Assembly: GCA_026770585.1 (NCBI GenBank)
Contig: MU646555.1
Span: 526,346-538,489 of the forward strand
DNA: 12,144 bases
Direction: 5' to 3'
Source of the DNA: Baffinella frigidus
Lineage: Eukaryota > Cryptophyceae > Cryptomonadales > Baffinellaceae
Positions 1 through 8,600 of this stretch are shown one piece after another. Position numbers and translations under genes: made by a program. The notes below the pieces were generated by a model. The model did no database searches. It had not been told where the DNA came from and worked only from the letters and a program-made list of their open reading frames with translations. The number at the start of each line of letters is the position of its first letter. Position 1 is the stretch's first letter.

Positions 1-87
1 AACCCTGAACCCTAAACCCTAAACCCTAAACCCTAAACCCTGAACCCTAAACCCTAAACCCTAAACCCCAAACCCTAAACCCTAAAC

Positions 88-154
88 TCGCAGCCGCATA
101 TGGACGCGATCAAGTTCCCGAAGAACTTCGACGACGGCTCGCCCAAGTTCAACC
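88..154 (+). pseudogene. Coding-like scrap inside the telomeric array
   Basis: About 67 bases of non-telomeric, GC-rich sequence interrupt the array. Read from the ATG at 100 they give an open frame beginning MDAIKFPKNFDDG, then run into telomeric repeat and stop. Third positions are mostly G or C, as in the genes nearby. The same nine bases ATGGACGCG recur at 494 and 576. I read this as a fragment of an unidentified gene trapped by recombination or telomere healing, not a working gene. Confidence 0.4.
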
Positions 155-460
155 TTAAACCCTAAATCCTAAACCTTAAACCCTAAACCTATTTCCTAAC
201 CCTGAAGCCTGAAGCCGAAGCCCTAATCACGAAACACGAAACACGGAACACGGAACCCGGAACCCGATACCCGAAACCCGGAACCCGGAACCCGAAAACC
301 TAAAACCTAAACCCTAAACCCTAAAACCCTAAAACCCTAAACCCAAACCCCTACACCCTTGAACCTAAACCCTAAACCCTAAACCCTAAACCCTAAACCC
401 TAAACCCTAAACCCTAAACCCTAAACCCTAAACCCTAAACCCTGAACCCTAAACCCTAAA

Positions 461-480
461 CCCTAAACCAGGGTTTAGGG
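461..480. repeat. Head-to-head telomere repeat junction
   Basis: The terminal array reads CCCTAAACC at 461-469 and, after two bases, the exact inverse GGTTTAGGG at 472-480, then stops. It is a 9-bp perfect inverted repeat at the array's inner border, marking a fold-back or fusion-like event. Confidence 0.75.
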
Positions 481-711
481 ACGCGCGCACACGATGGACG
501 CGCTCTTCAAGAAGAAGCAGGTCGCGACCCCCTTGCACAATAGACGGTCACGAGGTCGCGACCCCCTTGGAGGAGATGGACGCGTGTGGGTGTTGAACTG
601 CTGACGGCGGAAGAAACTTATAACAAACCCGGCGCTCTGTACGCGTGATCCAACGGAAATGTGGAAGACGCACCGATCGGTTCCAACCTACACGCCACAA
701 AACTTTGTGCT

Positions 712-768
712 TGCAAGCAGGTGGCGGACGGACGCTTTGCAGGGTCTGGACGCGTTCCAGTGCGCGCC
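712..768 (+). repeat. Subtelomeric coding-like repeat A, copy 1
   Basis: Shares GCAAGCAGGTGGCGG and GGGTCTGGACGCGTTCCAG with the copies at 952 and 1079. Relative to copy 3 it has small changes that break the shared reading frame, so it is probably a decayed copy. Confidence 0.6.
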
Positions 769-864
769 TAGGACCATACCGTAGGACCCTAGGGGCGGTG
801 CGTGTCCTCAGGGCGCTGCGTGTCCCTTTTCGCGCGTAACCCCTGTAAGGTGGCGCCTGGACGC

Positions 865-897
865 GTATGCACCCCCACCGAGGCCCTGCCTGAGCAT
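865..897 (-). promoter_or_regulatory. Repeated leader motif, copy 1
   Basis: The same core as at 1692-1711, extended on its far side by CTGAGCA. The base triplet after it is GCG rather than ATG, so this copy leads into no open frame. Confidence 0.35.
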
Positions 898-951
898 GAC
901 CCAGCGAGGTCATGTGCACTCTGCACGTGTTGATGGCCTGACATACCGGGG

Positions 952-998
952 TGCAAGCAGGTGGCGGGTGCGCTGCAGGGCCTTGACGCGTTCACTTC
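952..998 (+). repeat. Subtelomeric coding-like repeat A, copy 2
   Basis: Carries TGCAAGCAGGTGGCGGGTGC followed by GCTGCAGGGCCTTGACGCG, matching copy 3 with a few substitutions. The similarity fades after TTCACTTCG. Confidence 0.6.
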
Positions 999-1078
999 GA
1001 AGGGATTTTGAATAACCCATAATCGATCAGACCTAGGACCCTACGGACGGAAGGCAAAACCCTAAACCCTAAACCTGT

Positions 1079-1176
1079 CTGCAGGTGGCGGATGCGCTGC
1101 AGGGTCTGGACGCGTTCCAGTTCGCGCCGTTCCGCATCGACGAACTCATGCTCCCTTATGGGTTAGGGTGACCCTA
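1079..1176 (+). pseudogene. Repeat A, copy 3: exon-like fragment
   Basis: This is the longest and cleanest copy. From the CAG at 1082 the frame reads QVADALQGLDAFQF, continues through APFRIDELMLPYG and stops at a TGA near 1170. The GC-rich third positions and helix-like residue pattern suggest a real exon fragment, but it is only about 29 residues and I do not recognise the family. It starts directly after a short CCCTAAA tract (1057-1074), as if joined to telomeric sequence. Its end, GCATCGACGAACTCATGCTC, is repeated with one change at 1246-1265. Confidence 0.45.
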
Positions 1177-1299
1177 AACCGTACCCTCCGGTAGGGTACC
1201 ATGCGGTAGCCCCGAGGCGGGCCCGTCTCTAGGCGGGCCGTCCTAGCATCGACGAGCTCATGCTCCCGTGCACCCTCCGGTAGCTGGCAGAGGGAGAGG

Positions 1300-1351
1300 G
1301 GACCGAGAAAGAGAGAGAGAGAGCGAGAGCGAGAGCGAGAGAGAGAGAGAG
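1300..1351. repeat. GA-rich microsatellite
   Basis: Uninterrupted purine-rich tract of GA units with interspersed GCGAGA hexamers. It is a simple repeat and prone to slippage. Confidence 0.85.
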
Positions 1352-1467
1352 CCCTGCGCCCTCCGGTAGCTAGGGTTTAGGGTTTAGGGAGAAACCCCCC
1401 CGCCGCTAGGGAGTTGGGCTTATAGTAGCACCGTAGTAGGGCGGTGGTCTGGAGAAGGTGCGGCGCG

Positions 1468-1590
1468 TACAGGAGGGTACCTCGCTCATAAGAAACCGCC
1501 CACCCCCTAGGACCCCCATAGGGCCCCCGGCATAGGCCTACTGTAGGGTCCTAGCGGGGGGCAGTTTCTTATGAGCGAGGTACCCCTGTA
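1468..1590. mobile_element. MITE-like element, copy 1 (TA-flanked)
   Basis: A 123-bp element ending in inverted repeats: left TACAGGAGGGTACCTCGCTC then ATAAGAAAC; right GTTTCTTAT then GAGCGAGGTACCCCTGTA. Both ends carry TA, consistent with the TA target duplication of Tc1/mariner-type transposition. The core holds CCTAGGAC and GGGTCCTAG blocks shared with copies 2 and 3, so the whole unit can fold as a long hairpin. It encodes no transposase. The left terminus has two extra bases compared with copy 2. Confidence 0.8.
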
Positions 1591-1691
1591 GGACCAGGCG
1601 CGCCACCCGTCTCCGCCCCTTGAGGCTGAGCTGATTTATTTAATACATTTTCAAAGAGAGCGACCTTTGTTACTACCAACACGGCCACCAT
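1569..1691 (-). pseudogene. Decayed gene leader with 40-codon open frame
   Basis: On the minus strand the sequence GTGCATAC followed by ATGG and GGCCG matches the region upstream of the 10776-11504 exon. The ATG at 1691-1689 opens a 40-codon frame beginning MVAVLVVTKVALFEN, which enters MITE copy 1 and stops at a TAA at 1571-1569. I read it as the 5' end of another member of the subtelomeric gene family, cut off by the element. A short functional peptide is less likely. Confidence 0.3.
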
Positions 1692-1725
1692 GTATGCACC
1701 CCCACCGAGGCTGTGTGTCTGAGCA
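1692..1725 (-). promoter_or_regulatory. Repeated leader motif, copy 2
   Basis: The minus strand reads GCCTCGGTGGGGGTGCATAC directly before an ATG. The 20-base core matches 865-884 exactly, and 18 bases match 11538-11555 with one change. The CTGAGCA block just beyond it is also shared with the first copy. Two of three copies sit immediately upstream of an ATG followed by G-N-GGCCG, so a 5' leader or promoter-proximal role is inferred. Confidence 0.4.
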
Positions 1726-1766
1726 GTACTTGTAGTGTGGCCGACGAGTCAAGTCGAAGGCGATCC

Positions 1767-1834
1767 ATCAGTTTTCAAGGTCGGCAACCCATAAAACTGG
1801 CCAGTTTTATTGGTTGCCGACCTTGAAAACTGAT
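1767..1834. mobile_element. 68-bp near-perfect palindromic element
   Basis: Two 34-bp arms meet with no spacer at 1800/1801 and have one mismatch (1790 against 1811). The ends are ATCAGTTTTCAAGG and CCTTGAAAACTGAT, and the centre is ACTGGCCAGT. There is no coding potential. The ATCAGTTTT terminus recurs at 11599, so this may be a foldback or MITE-type element of a second family. A structured RNA is an alternative. Confidence 0.7.
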
Positions 1835-1976
1835 AGGGAGCCACACTCGATCGTACGACGTACGATCACGAAAGCCTTGTACAAAGAGCACACGAAATCC
1901 ACAGGGGGGGGGCGTCTGCTGGGGACAACATCTTCGATTGATCGCATAGCACGTCCGCGGAAAGCTCACGTTCATT
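1835..1976. other. Short unassigned spacer
   Basis: About 140 bases between the palindromic element and MITE copy 2. It contains a small palindrome CGTACGACGTACG near 1851-1863 and a run of eight G near 1902. I find no gene in it. Confidence 0.4.
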
Positions 1977-2097
1977 TACAGGGGTACCTCGCTCATAAGA
2001 AAGCGCCCCACCTTAGGACCCTACAGTAGGACCATGCCTAGGGCCCTATGGTGGTCCTAGGGGGGGTGCGCTTTCTTATAAGCGAGGTACCCCTGTA
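1977..2097. mobile_element. MITE-like element, copy 2 (inverted orientation)
   Basis: A 121-bp element running from TACAGGGGTACCTCGCTCAT to the mirrored GCGAGGTACCCCTGTA, with TA at both ends. The internal block is the reverse complement of that in copy 1 (CCTAGG, GGGCCCTA and CTACAGTAGG occur in opposite order), so it lies in the opposite orientation. It sits about 80 bases past the stop of the terminal exon of the giant gene and so may fall in its 3' untranslated region. Confidence 0.8.
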
Positions 2098-2178
2098 GGG
2101 CAGACCGCGCAGGCGTCCTCTCCACACAACCCTCTCTGCCGGCGCGTGGCGTTTGGCCCAAGATCTCACTGCACTCGA

Positions 2179-2533
2179 TCAACGTAACTTCTTCTTGCAC
2201 TGATCAGCTGACACGAGCAGCGCGTGCATCCGTGGACTGAACGAGGCGTTCTCGCGCCACTGCCACCCCTCAGGGGGGATCTTGCAAATACTCTTCCCGC
2301 GCATAGCAAACCACACATCCAGGTCTACGCATTTGGACCAAAACGCGTTGGCTGGGCGCGCGGACGACTTTCCGCCAATCGCGAAGCGAAGGTCCATCTG
2401 CTTGATAGTGCCGTGGTCTCTCCCACTTTGCATGGGGGGCAGCTTTTCCTTGGGGAGCCACTTGTCCCTGTAACCCACATGGAGGGCCACCAAGTTGCAG
2501 TACTCCCGATGAACCGCCTCCGGCCGCACGAAC
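2179..2533 (-). CDS. Probable terminal exon of the giant CHAT/NACHT gene
   Basis: The frame is open from about 2565 down to a TGA at 2181-2179, with no in-frame ATG near its upstream end, as expected for an internal or terminal exon. From an AG acceptor (AG at 2535-2534, after GTGGCGCGC) it gives 117 residues that look like real protein: FVRPEAVHREYCNLVALHVG early, a Trp-rich middle around WSKCVDLDVWFAMRGKSICK and WQWRENASF, and a basic end KKKLR. The preceding exon ends AG|GTGAGA, a strong donor in the same phase (2), and the joined codon is AGG (Arg). I do not recognise the domain. The alternative is a 3' exon of an unseen gene. An open reading on the opposite strand (2224-2655) overlaps but looks less protein-like. 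Confidence 0.6.
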
Positions 2534-2673
2534 CTGCGCGCCACAGAAACCCACCCTCTGTCAGTTCACAATTGGGAAACAGACTGCACTGCCAGAGTCA
2601 CACCCAGGAGAACCGCTTTGCTTGGCCAGCAAGGTCGTTTTGTTGCTTTGTGTAGGACCGGCAAGGTTCTCAC
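2534..2673 (-). other. Predicted 140-base intron
   Basis: Minus-strand intron starting GTGAGA after AG, and ending CGCGCAG before G. A branch-point-like CTGAC lies roughly 30 bases before the acceptor. Its first bases contain the TGA that ends the 2670-10085 frame. The intron is in phase 2 on both sides, and without splicing the frame simply stops there. Confidence 0.6.
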
Positions 2674-5600
2674 CTCAAGGCATCCTCCGAGAGCTGCAGC
2701 CAGTACTGCCGCGCGACCTCGCGATCCTCGCCGTGCAGTTTGCCTCCCCCATTGTTCGGATACTCCTGGAAGCCCACCACTTTGACCGTGCTCGGATTCG
2801 ACTCTAGCTGGCGTAGGAACCGCTGCACGTGATCCTCGCCGAAGTCAGGCACCGACTCGACGTTTTTCTCACCCGCCGACGCCTCCTCCTCTGCCATGCT
2901 TGAAAAGACGGAGCCTCCCTCGCCGACGGAGCCTTCCCCGCCATCGCTGACAGACCCAGGAGACATCGTGTCCTCCTCGATCTTCCTGCAGATGTCAACA
3001 AAAATCCTGCGCTTAACCACCGGCAACCAATGCAAGTCCTCGTCACGAACGTACGCGAGATCCTGCCGACTGTGCACCCCGAGCTCGCTCCGCAAGCGTT
3101 CTGCGATCTCGTACACGCCATGGCGGTTCAAAAATGAGCAGAGGTCCAGCCATTCATGTTTCTCTGCGAACTCTCTCTTCGCCACCTGACAAATCCTCAC
3201 CAGCGTGCGTCGCTCGACCACCGACAACCACTCGATCACTTCCAAATCAGATGCGGTCAAGTCGCCTAGTTGGAACACGGAGCGGACTCCGAGCCGCTTG
3301 TCGTCGCGCAAACGATCCGCGAGTCCGTAAAGACCATGATGCTCCAAATGGCTGACGAGATCTAACCAGCGCGCCTCACTCTGCGCTGCCACAGTGAGGA
3401 GCACTGCCCGATTTTTCATCAATTTCTCACTCTCGCCCCCATCCACCACCTTCACAGCCGACACCGCTCCAGACCATGCGTCGATCTCTCGCGCGCGGCG
3501 CCCGATCCCCAGCTCCTTGAGCAACAGCTCTGCCTCTACCTTGAGGTACGACGTGCCACCCCGCTGCTGCATGCACACCTCCTTCGCTGCTGCAGCAATC
3601 GCGGTGCTAGACACGCCCAGAACAGCAGAACCTCCTCGGAGCAGCTCGGCCTTGCAGGAATCTCGCACGTGCTGCAGAATCGCAGAGAAGGCCCAGCGAC
3701 CGAGGTTCAGCAATCGCCACGTCCTCGTCACCTCCGCATCCCACCCCGGTGAGCCTATCTTGAGGCCGGGGAAGTCGAGTTTGAACACGCACTGGAACAG
3801 TTGGCCACTCTCCTCGTCAGCGAAATGCTCCATCGAGTTGAACATCTTCTTCCATAGCGGTGCAAACTGACCCTCGGGCACGTCCTGGGCCATTTGCTCG
3901 TCAAGATCCACCAACCCTGCGCGAAAGTCTCGCTCAACGACCACCCGCGCCGCCTCCGCTCCATCCGCGTCTCCTCCTGCACGCTTTCCAGAGGCATCCA
4001 CTGCCTCGCTCGTGCCCGACACGTTTGGCGCCTCCTCCTCCAGGTCGGCGCGCACCTCGCCAGCCTCCTCCATGTCGAGAAGAAGCGCCGAGATCCGAGC
4101 GTTCGTCGGGCGCGGAATCTGCAGGAGCCAGTCACTGAAGGTCGTGTCCATTCCATCGAAAAAGGGCTGGACCAGCCACGAAGCCAACACGAGCTCCACC
4201 AGCCTTTCGTGCACCAGTCTGAGATCAAACACGATCTGCATCAGAACCTTGCGCCGGGCCTCCTTCACACGCTGGCTGTCCAACAGGTCGGTGACGACGT
4301 CGATGAAGCCCTCATGCTCCGAGCCAAAGCGCTTGAAAAACGTCGCGACTGCTGTCACAGCTGCCTCGTGCAAAACGTTGAAAAATGCAGTCACAGTTTG
4401 GCCTATAGCGATTTGCAAGGTCCGTCTGAACACCGATTCCACCTCGTCGGAAGGCAAGTCCAGCTGGCACACTGAGAGAAGAGCAGAGCACATCCACGTT
4501 GTTGTGACCGCGGTCGTTGCTTCTCCAGCCTCAACCGAATCCAGGAGCCGGCCCGAGAGCACCCCCACGTCAGCCAAGAACGGAAACTTGCTGATCTCCG
4601 ACAACGTCAGCGCGCGCAATTCCGCCGAGGGGTGGCTCAGCATCGTCACGATCGCCTCAAACGGACGGATTGAAAGGACCTTGTTCATCATAGCCTCCTG
4701 GACGACTGTCACTCGCTGCGCGTCTCGTTCGACGTTCTCTCGCTCGCTCCTTGATGCGAGAGAACGTCGAACGAGGAGCGAGGCGCATCGCTCCTTGATC
4801 ATGTCGCTGGCAACCTCGCAGAACGCGCCTGACCCATCCTCCTGCTCAAGAACGAAGAGAGAAAACTTGATGAAGACGTCTGCGTCCATCATCGTCGAAG
4901 CAAGCCGCAGCACCTCGTGAAACCAAGAATCGCACACGGGTTTGATCCATTCCCGTAAAGGTTTGTCGGAACCGCTGAACACCTCTGTGTCAATCATCGC
5001 CGAAACACCCCGCAGCACCTCGTGAAACCAAGTGTCGCGCACGGGTTCGATCCATTCCCGTAAGAGGTTGTCCGAAGTGCTGAGTCTGACCAAAAAGGAA
5101 GACGCGAGAAACTCCTGCACCGTCAAGTGCCCGAACCTGTAGTTCTTCTCCTTCGTGTCGGTGCAGCACAGGAGCGCGAGACCTTCGCCGTCGAAGACCC
5201 ACGACTGGATTTGCTCAAGCGGGACCCGCTCGTTGTGCCACTCCCTCGCAAGACCCGCCCCCAAGCGCTCATCGGCAAGCAAAAAGTCGCGCCTTTTGAG
5301 ATCCATGTGGCACACGAAGCCCAGACACTCGAGAAACTCGAACCCGACCTTGACGAGCTCAGCCGTGCCCAAGCTCTGGGCAAGCTCACTCCGAGGTTCC
5401 CTGTCCGCGGCACGGCGTAGGACCCAAAGGACTGCCTCGCGATACAGCTGGTCTCTCCGGCTCGGAAATGTCCCTGTCTCGTTGAAAACGTTGACCAAGA
5501 GCGAGAGCAAAAACGGGCTGTTGATGATGTCCGGCACCTCCATCGATTCGAGCTTATCCACGACTTCCTCCAGGCGTGCAGCATCGTGCAGCCGGCTTCT

Positions 5601-8600
5601 GATCAGCTTCCTACGCCCGCTCCCATCCAACGGCTGAATCTGAGCGCGCGCAAACGTCGTCAACCGATTCTGCGACACACTCTCGGCAAAGTTCTTCTCC
5701 CTCGTGGACACCACCAACGCTGACGCGCCCGAGGTTGCCAGCTCGTCACATTGTTGGAGCAGCTTCGCGACGAAGTTCTCGATCTTGACCCGGTGTCCAC
5801 CACCCTCGTCAAGTCCGTCGATCAGAACGAGGAGCTGCCCACAGCTGTAGAGCTCGGAGAGAAGCTCCTCAGCGCCCTGGATCGAGAGCACGTCCGGGTC
5901 CCGCGCGATGAAAAACTGGACCAAGTCACCATCAAGCGGGGCTCCAGGCATCTCGAGAAGCTTCGACAGCTGAGCCGCACGAATGAAGAGAGGGACGAGG
6001 GGAAAGTCGACACTGCAGCCCCCCTCGAGATAACTCAGCTCTTCTGAGGCCTCGGATCGCCACATGCAGATCTGGACGGCTTTCATCGTGATCTGCATCA
6101 TGCTCACAGTCTTGCCGGAGGCAGGGGCGCCGTAGATGCAGACGCCGCTGCCGTGCTTCTCCTTCTGAAGCCACTCCATCAAATCCAGAGACTCTTTCAG
6201 CTCGCCAGACCCAGCGCCAGGATCCCCAGGGTACCCTAGTCTCTTCAGCAGCAACTGCCTCTCCTCCGCACCCTCGACGTCACGCCTCCTCTTCTCCTCC
6301 TCTGCCTGTGTCCGCTGGTTCAGGTCCTGGATCTTGAGCAACATCTCCTGGTTCGGCACCACGTCGAGCGGGTCCAAAACCTGCCTCGTACAAGGAGAGA
6401 TCTTGCTGGACCCCAACACCCGCAAGATCGCACGCCGCTCGTACGTTTTCCCATCGGAACACCGAACAGGATCCTCCATGCGGTTTTGCGTGATGGGGCA
6501 CCTGAAATCTTCGTCTGAACCGTCTTGCAGCGACTTCGCCGTAACCACCCGCAGCTGCACACACGCCAGATGCACGTCCAGAACGTCTCCCGTGACGACA
6601 TCCTGCACCGCGCACGTTGTTGCCATCGCCAGATCCAAGTAATCCCGCAGCGCCTCCCTCTGAAACAGCGCACGCACTCTGCCCGCACGGTATTTGGCCT
6701 CCTCCTCTGCAGAACACACGTCGCTACCGTAATCGTTCGGGTTGTACCAAGCCCACCCCTCGTTACCAACCCTGGATTCTCGCAGCCCCGAGCGATCGTC
6801 TCTGGCGGCGCCATCTCCGTCACCAGCTCGCGACCCCTCGCCTGCTTCCTCCCCCCCCCCCGTCGGCATCTTGCCTAGAGACTTCCCGATCTTGCCCTTC
6901 CCATCCGAAGCATCCAGAATCTTCTCGCCGCTCTCACCCCGTGAACCAGAAGTCTCGTCTTTGCCCTGCCCGCTCGCCGCGCCCAGCGCGACAGTCGTGG
7001 TCTCACTGAGCAGATTGACACTAACGCGCTCCTCAGGCCGTCCGCCGTCCTGCTCAGACCACTCGCGCTTCCCCATGCCGATGCTGCCCGCAACACCGAC
7101 CAGATCGCTAGCCTCGCCCACCTCCAGCGGCACCAGCATCTCCTCCATCGACTCGCGCGGCAGCCCCGCCAGGCACCGCAGGCCCCTCTGAATCACCCCC
7201 AAGCTGCGCTGAGATGGAAGGTGGTGCTGCGCAACGCCGAAGGGTCGGACCCGCTGGTCGCTCGAGACGAAAAGAAGGAAGCCGCCGAGGTCGAGCTTGG
7301 TGCCCTGGATAGCGTCCGCATATCGCCGCTGCGCCTCGAGGAGTTCGAAGAAGAGCAGCGCCGTCAGCTTGCTCATCCGCAGGAAGACACAGTAACTCTG
7401 CGTTGGAAACCCCTCCCCCCGCATCATCCTGGCTATCCCGTCACGCAGAAACGTGCTCGCTCGCTCTAAGAATCCCAGCGGATCGACCGAGAGATCCAAC
7501 CCTTTCACCACGTCCTTGACCCAGCGCCCTTCCTCCTGAGGGCCGATGAACCGCACCATGATGTCGAGGATAACAACACATGGGCGCGGTTGCGTTGGAA
7601 AGCTGAGACGGTCCAGCAACGGGTGGCGGAATTGATCAGCATCCGCGACAATCCGATCGAAGCAGTCCAGAATGTAGACCCCCAAATTCGCCCAGCCCGT
7701 GGCATTGTTGGTCAACTCATGCCACTCCTGAACAAACTTTGGATCCAGATCCGTTGCATCCCTTACGAACTTCACAAGAAAAAGCATGTAGCCCGGGAAA
7801 CTCTGCGCCTCAGCGGTCTTGAACTCGTCCGAAAGCTGCTGCATGTGGCGCGCCAAGTCTCCGACATGGCCCTCGTGCCGCGCCGCCACATCGGTGTTCT
7901 CGCCGTCAGACGCGTAGTCCGAGAGAGTCTCCATCGTGTCGGCACCAGAAGCAACAGAACCCGAATCCGACATCGCTTCTGCCAACAGCTTTCTGGCAGA
8001 ATCCGCCAGCTTCAGTAGCCTCCTTTTTTCGTTTGATCGAAAGGGAGTCTCCTTCAGGTCGTCCTCCTCCAGATCCGCAAGATCATCCAACGAGCACACA
8101 CGGATATCCCACAAGCTCTTCTCGTACCCGATCGCTTTGTTGTCGTGCAAGAAATCGTACAGTTGCCGAACGATCGTCTCCGATCGAGGAGACAACTGCA
8201 GGCTGAGCACGAACGAACCCCATTCATTCACCGCTCGCCCACCTTCCCCTCGCCCCGCAGCCTGCGGCAGTTCAAGGCAGAACTGATCGGAATCGAACCG
8301 CGGCGCAAGGAGCGTGTACGCCTTCGAAATCGACTGAGCCATCGTAAAGCTGCACGCAAGAGAATACCCAGCCCCGAGGTATTGGTAAATGGTGCCGGAA
8401 AACTTGATGGCCGTCGCATCTCCCACATCCTCGTCGCCGTGCCCAATCACGAATTCAACTCCTCCTTTTGAGAGCTTTCTCGCCAAATCCCCCGACTTGC
8501 ACGCGTTGACAATCACCAGCCGGATTCGAGGCTGCCAGCCGGGTGGCGTTATTCCCTGCCTGTTCGACCGCTTGATTCCCTCGTTCCGCACGCAAATCGC

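Larger units (their letters stand above)
1..480. repeat. Telomeric CCCTAAA array, chromosome end
   Basis: Near-continuous CCCTAAA repeats at 1-87, about 155-190 and 300-469, with CCCTGAA, CCCCAAA and CCCTAAAA variants. The C-rich strand reads 5' to 3' from the left edge, so the TTTAGGG strand runs outward, as expected at a left chromosome end. The stretch 190-300 is a looser set of ACCCGAAACCCGG-like units. The array ends in a short inversion at 461-480. It could also be a large interstitial array if the window is not at the contig end. Confidence 0.9.
481..1466. other. Subtelomeric mosaic, no intact gene
   Basis: No convincing open gene. The stretch is a patchwork: a direct repeat AGGTCGCGACCCCCTTG at 519-535 and 553-569; three copies of a coding-like block near 712, 952 and 1079; repeats of CCCTCCGGTAG near 1184, 1272 and 1359; short telomeric tracts at 1057-1074 (CCCTAAA) and 1372-1388 (TTTAGGG); a palindrome GTACCCTCCGGTAGGGTAC at 1181-1199; and a purine tract at 1300-1351. 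The hexamer GGACGC recurs through it. It looks like decayed exon pieces shuffled among telomeric debris. Confidence 0.6.

Noticed and set aside
301-469. CRISPR-like regular repeats
   Set aside because: The units are 7-base telomeric repeats with no spacers.
548-919. Minus-strand frame of 123 codons in the subtelomeric mosaic
   Set aside because: It runs across copy 1 of repeat A and other scraps. Its Arg-rich product resembles nothing, and the plus strand of the same repeats has the better coding pattern.
1775-2029. Overlapping short frames on both strands
   Set aside because: They cross the palindromic element and MITE copy 2, so the openness comes from repeat sequence.
2224-2655. Plus-strand frame of 143 codons opposite the proposed terminal exon
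   Set aside because: It has an ATG but a Pro/His/Arg-rich product without structure. The minus-strand frame has splice sites in matching phase. I keep some doubt here.
4012-4920. Long plus-strand open frame of 302 codons opposite the giant exon
   Set aside because: Its product is rich in Ser, Arg and Thr with no domain pattern, while the opposite strand encodes well-formed HEAT-like helices. Antisense shadows of this length are expected in a GC-rich gene.
5155-5637. Plus-strand frame of 160 codons over the NACHT region
   Set aside because: It is antisense to NACHT winged-helix motifs that are clearly coding, and its composition is Ser/Arg-biased.
6334-6642. Possible RING finger instead of U-box
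   Set aside because: The segment lacks the Cys/His ligand spacing of RING and keeps the U-box hydrophobic and DGKTYER signature.
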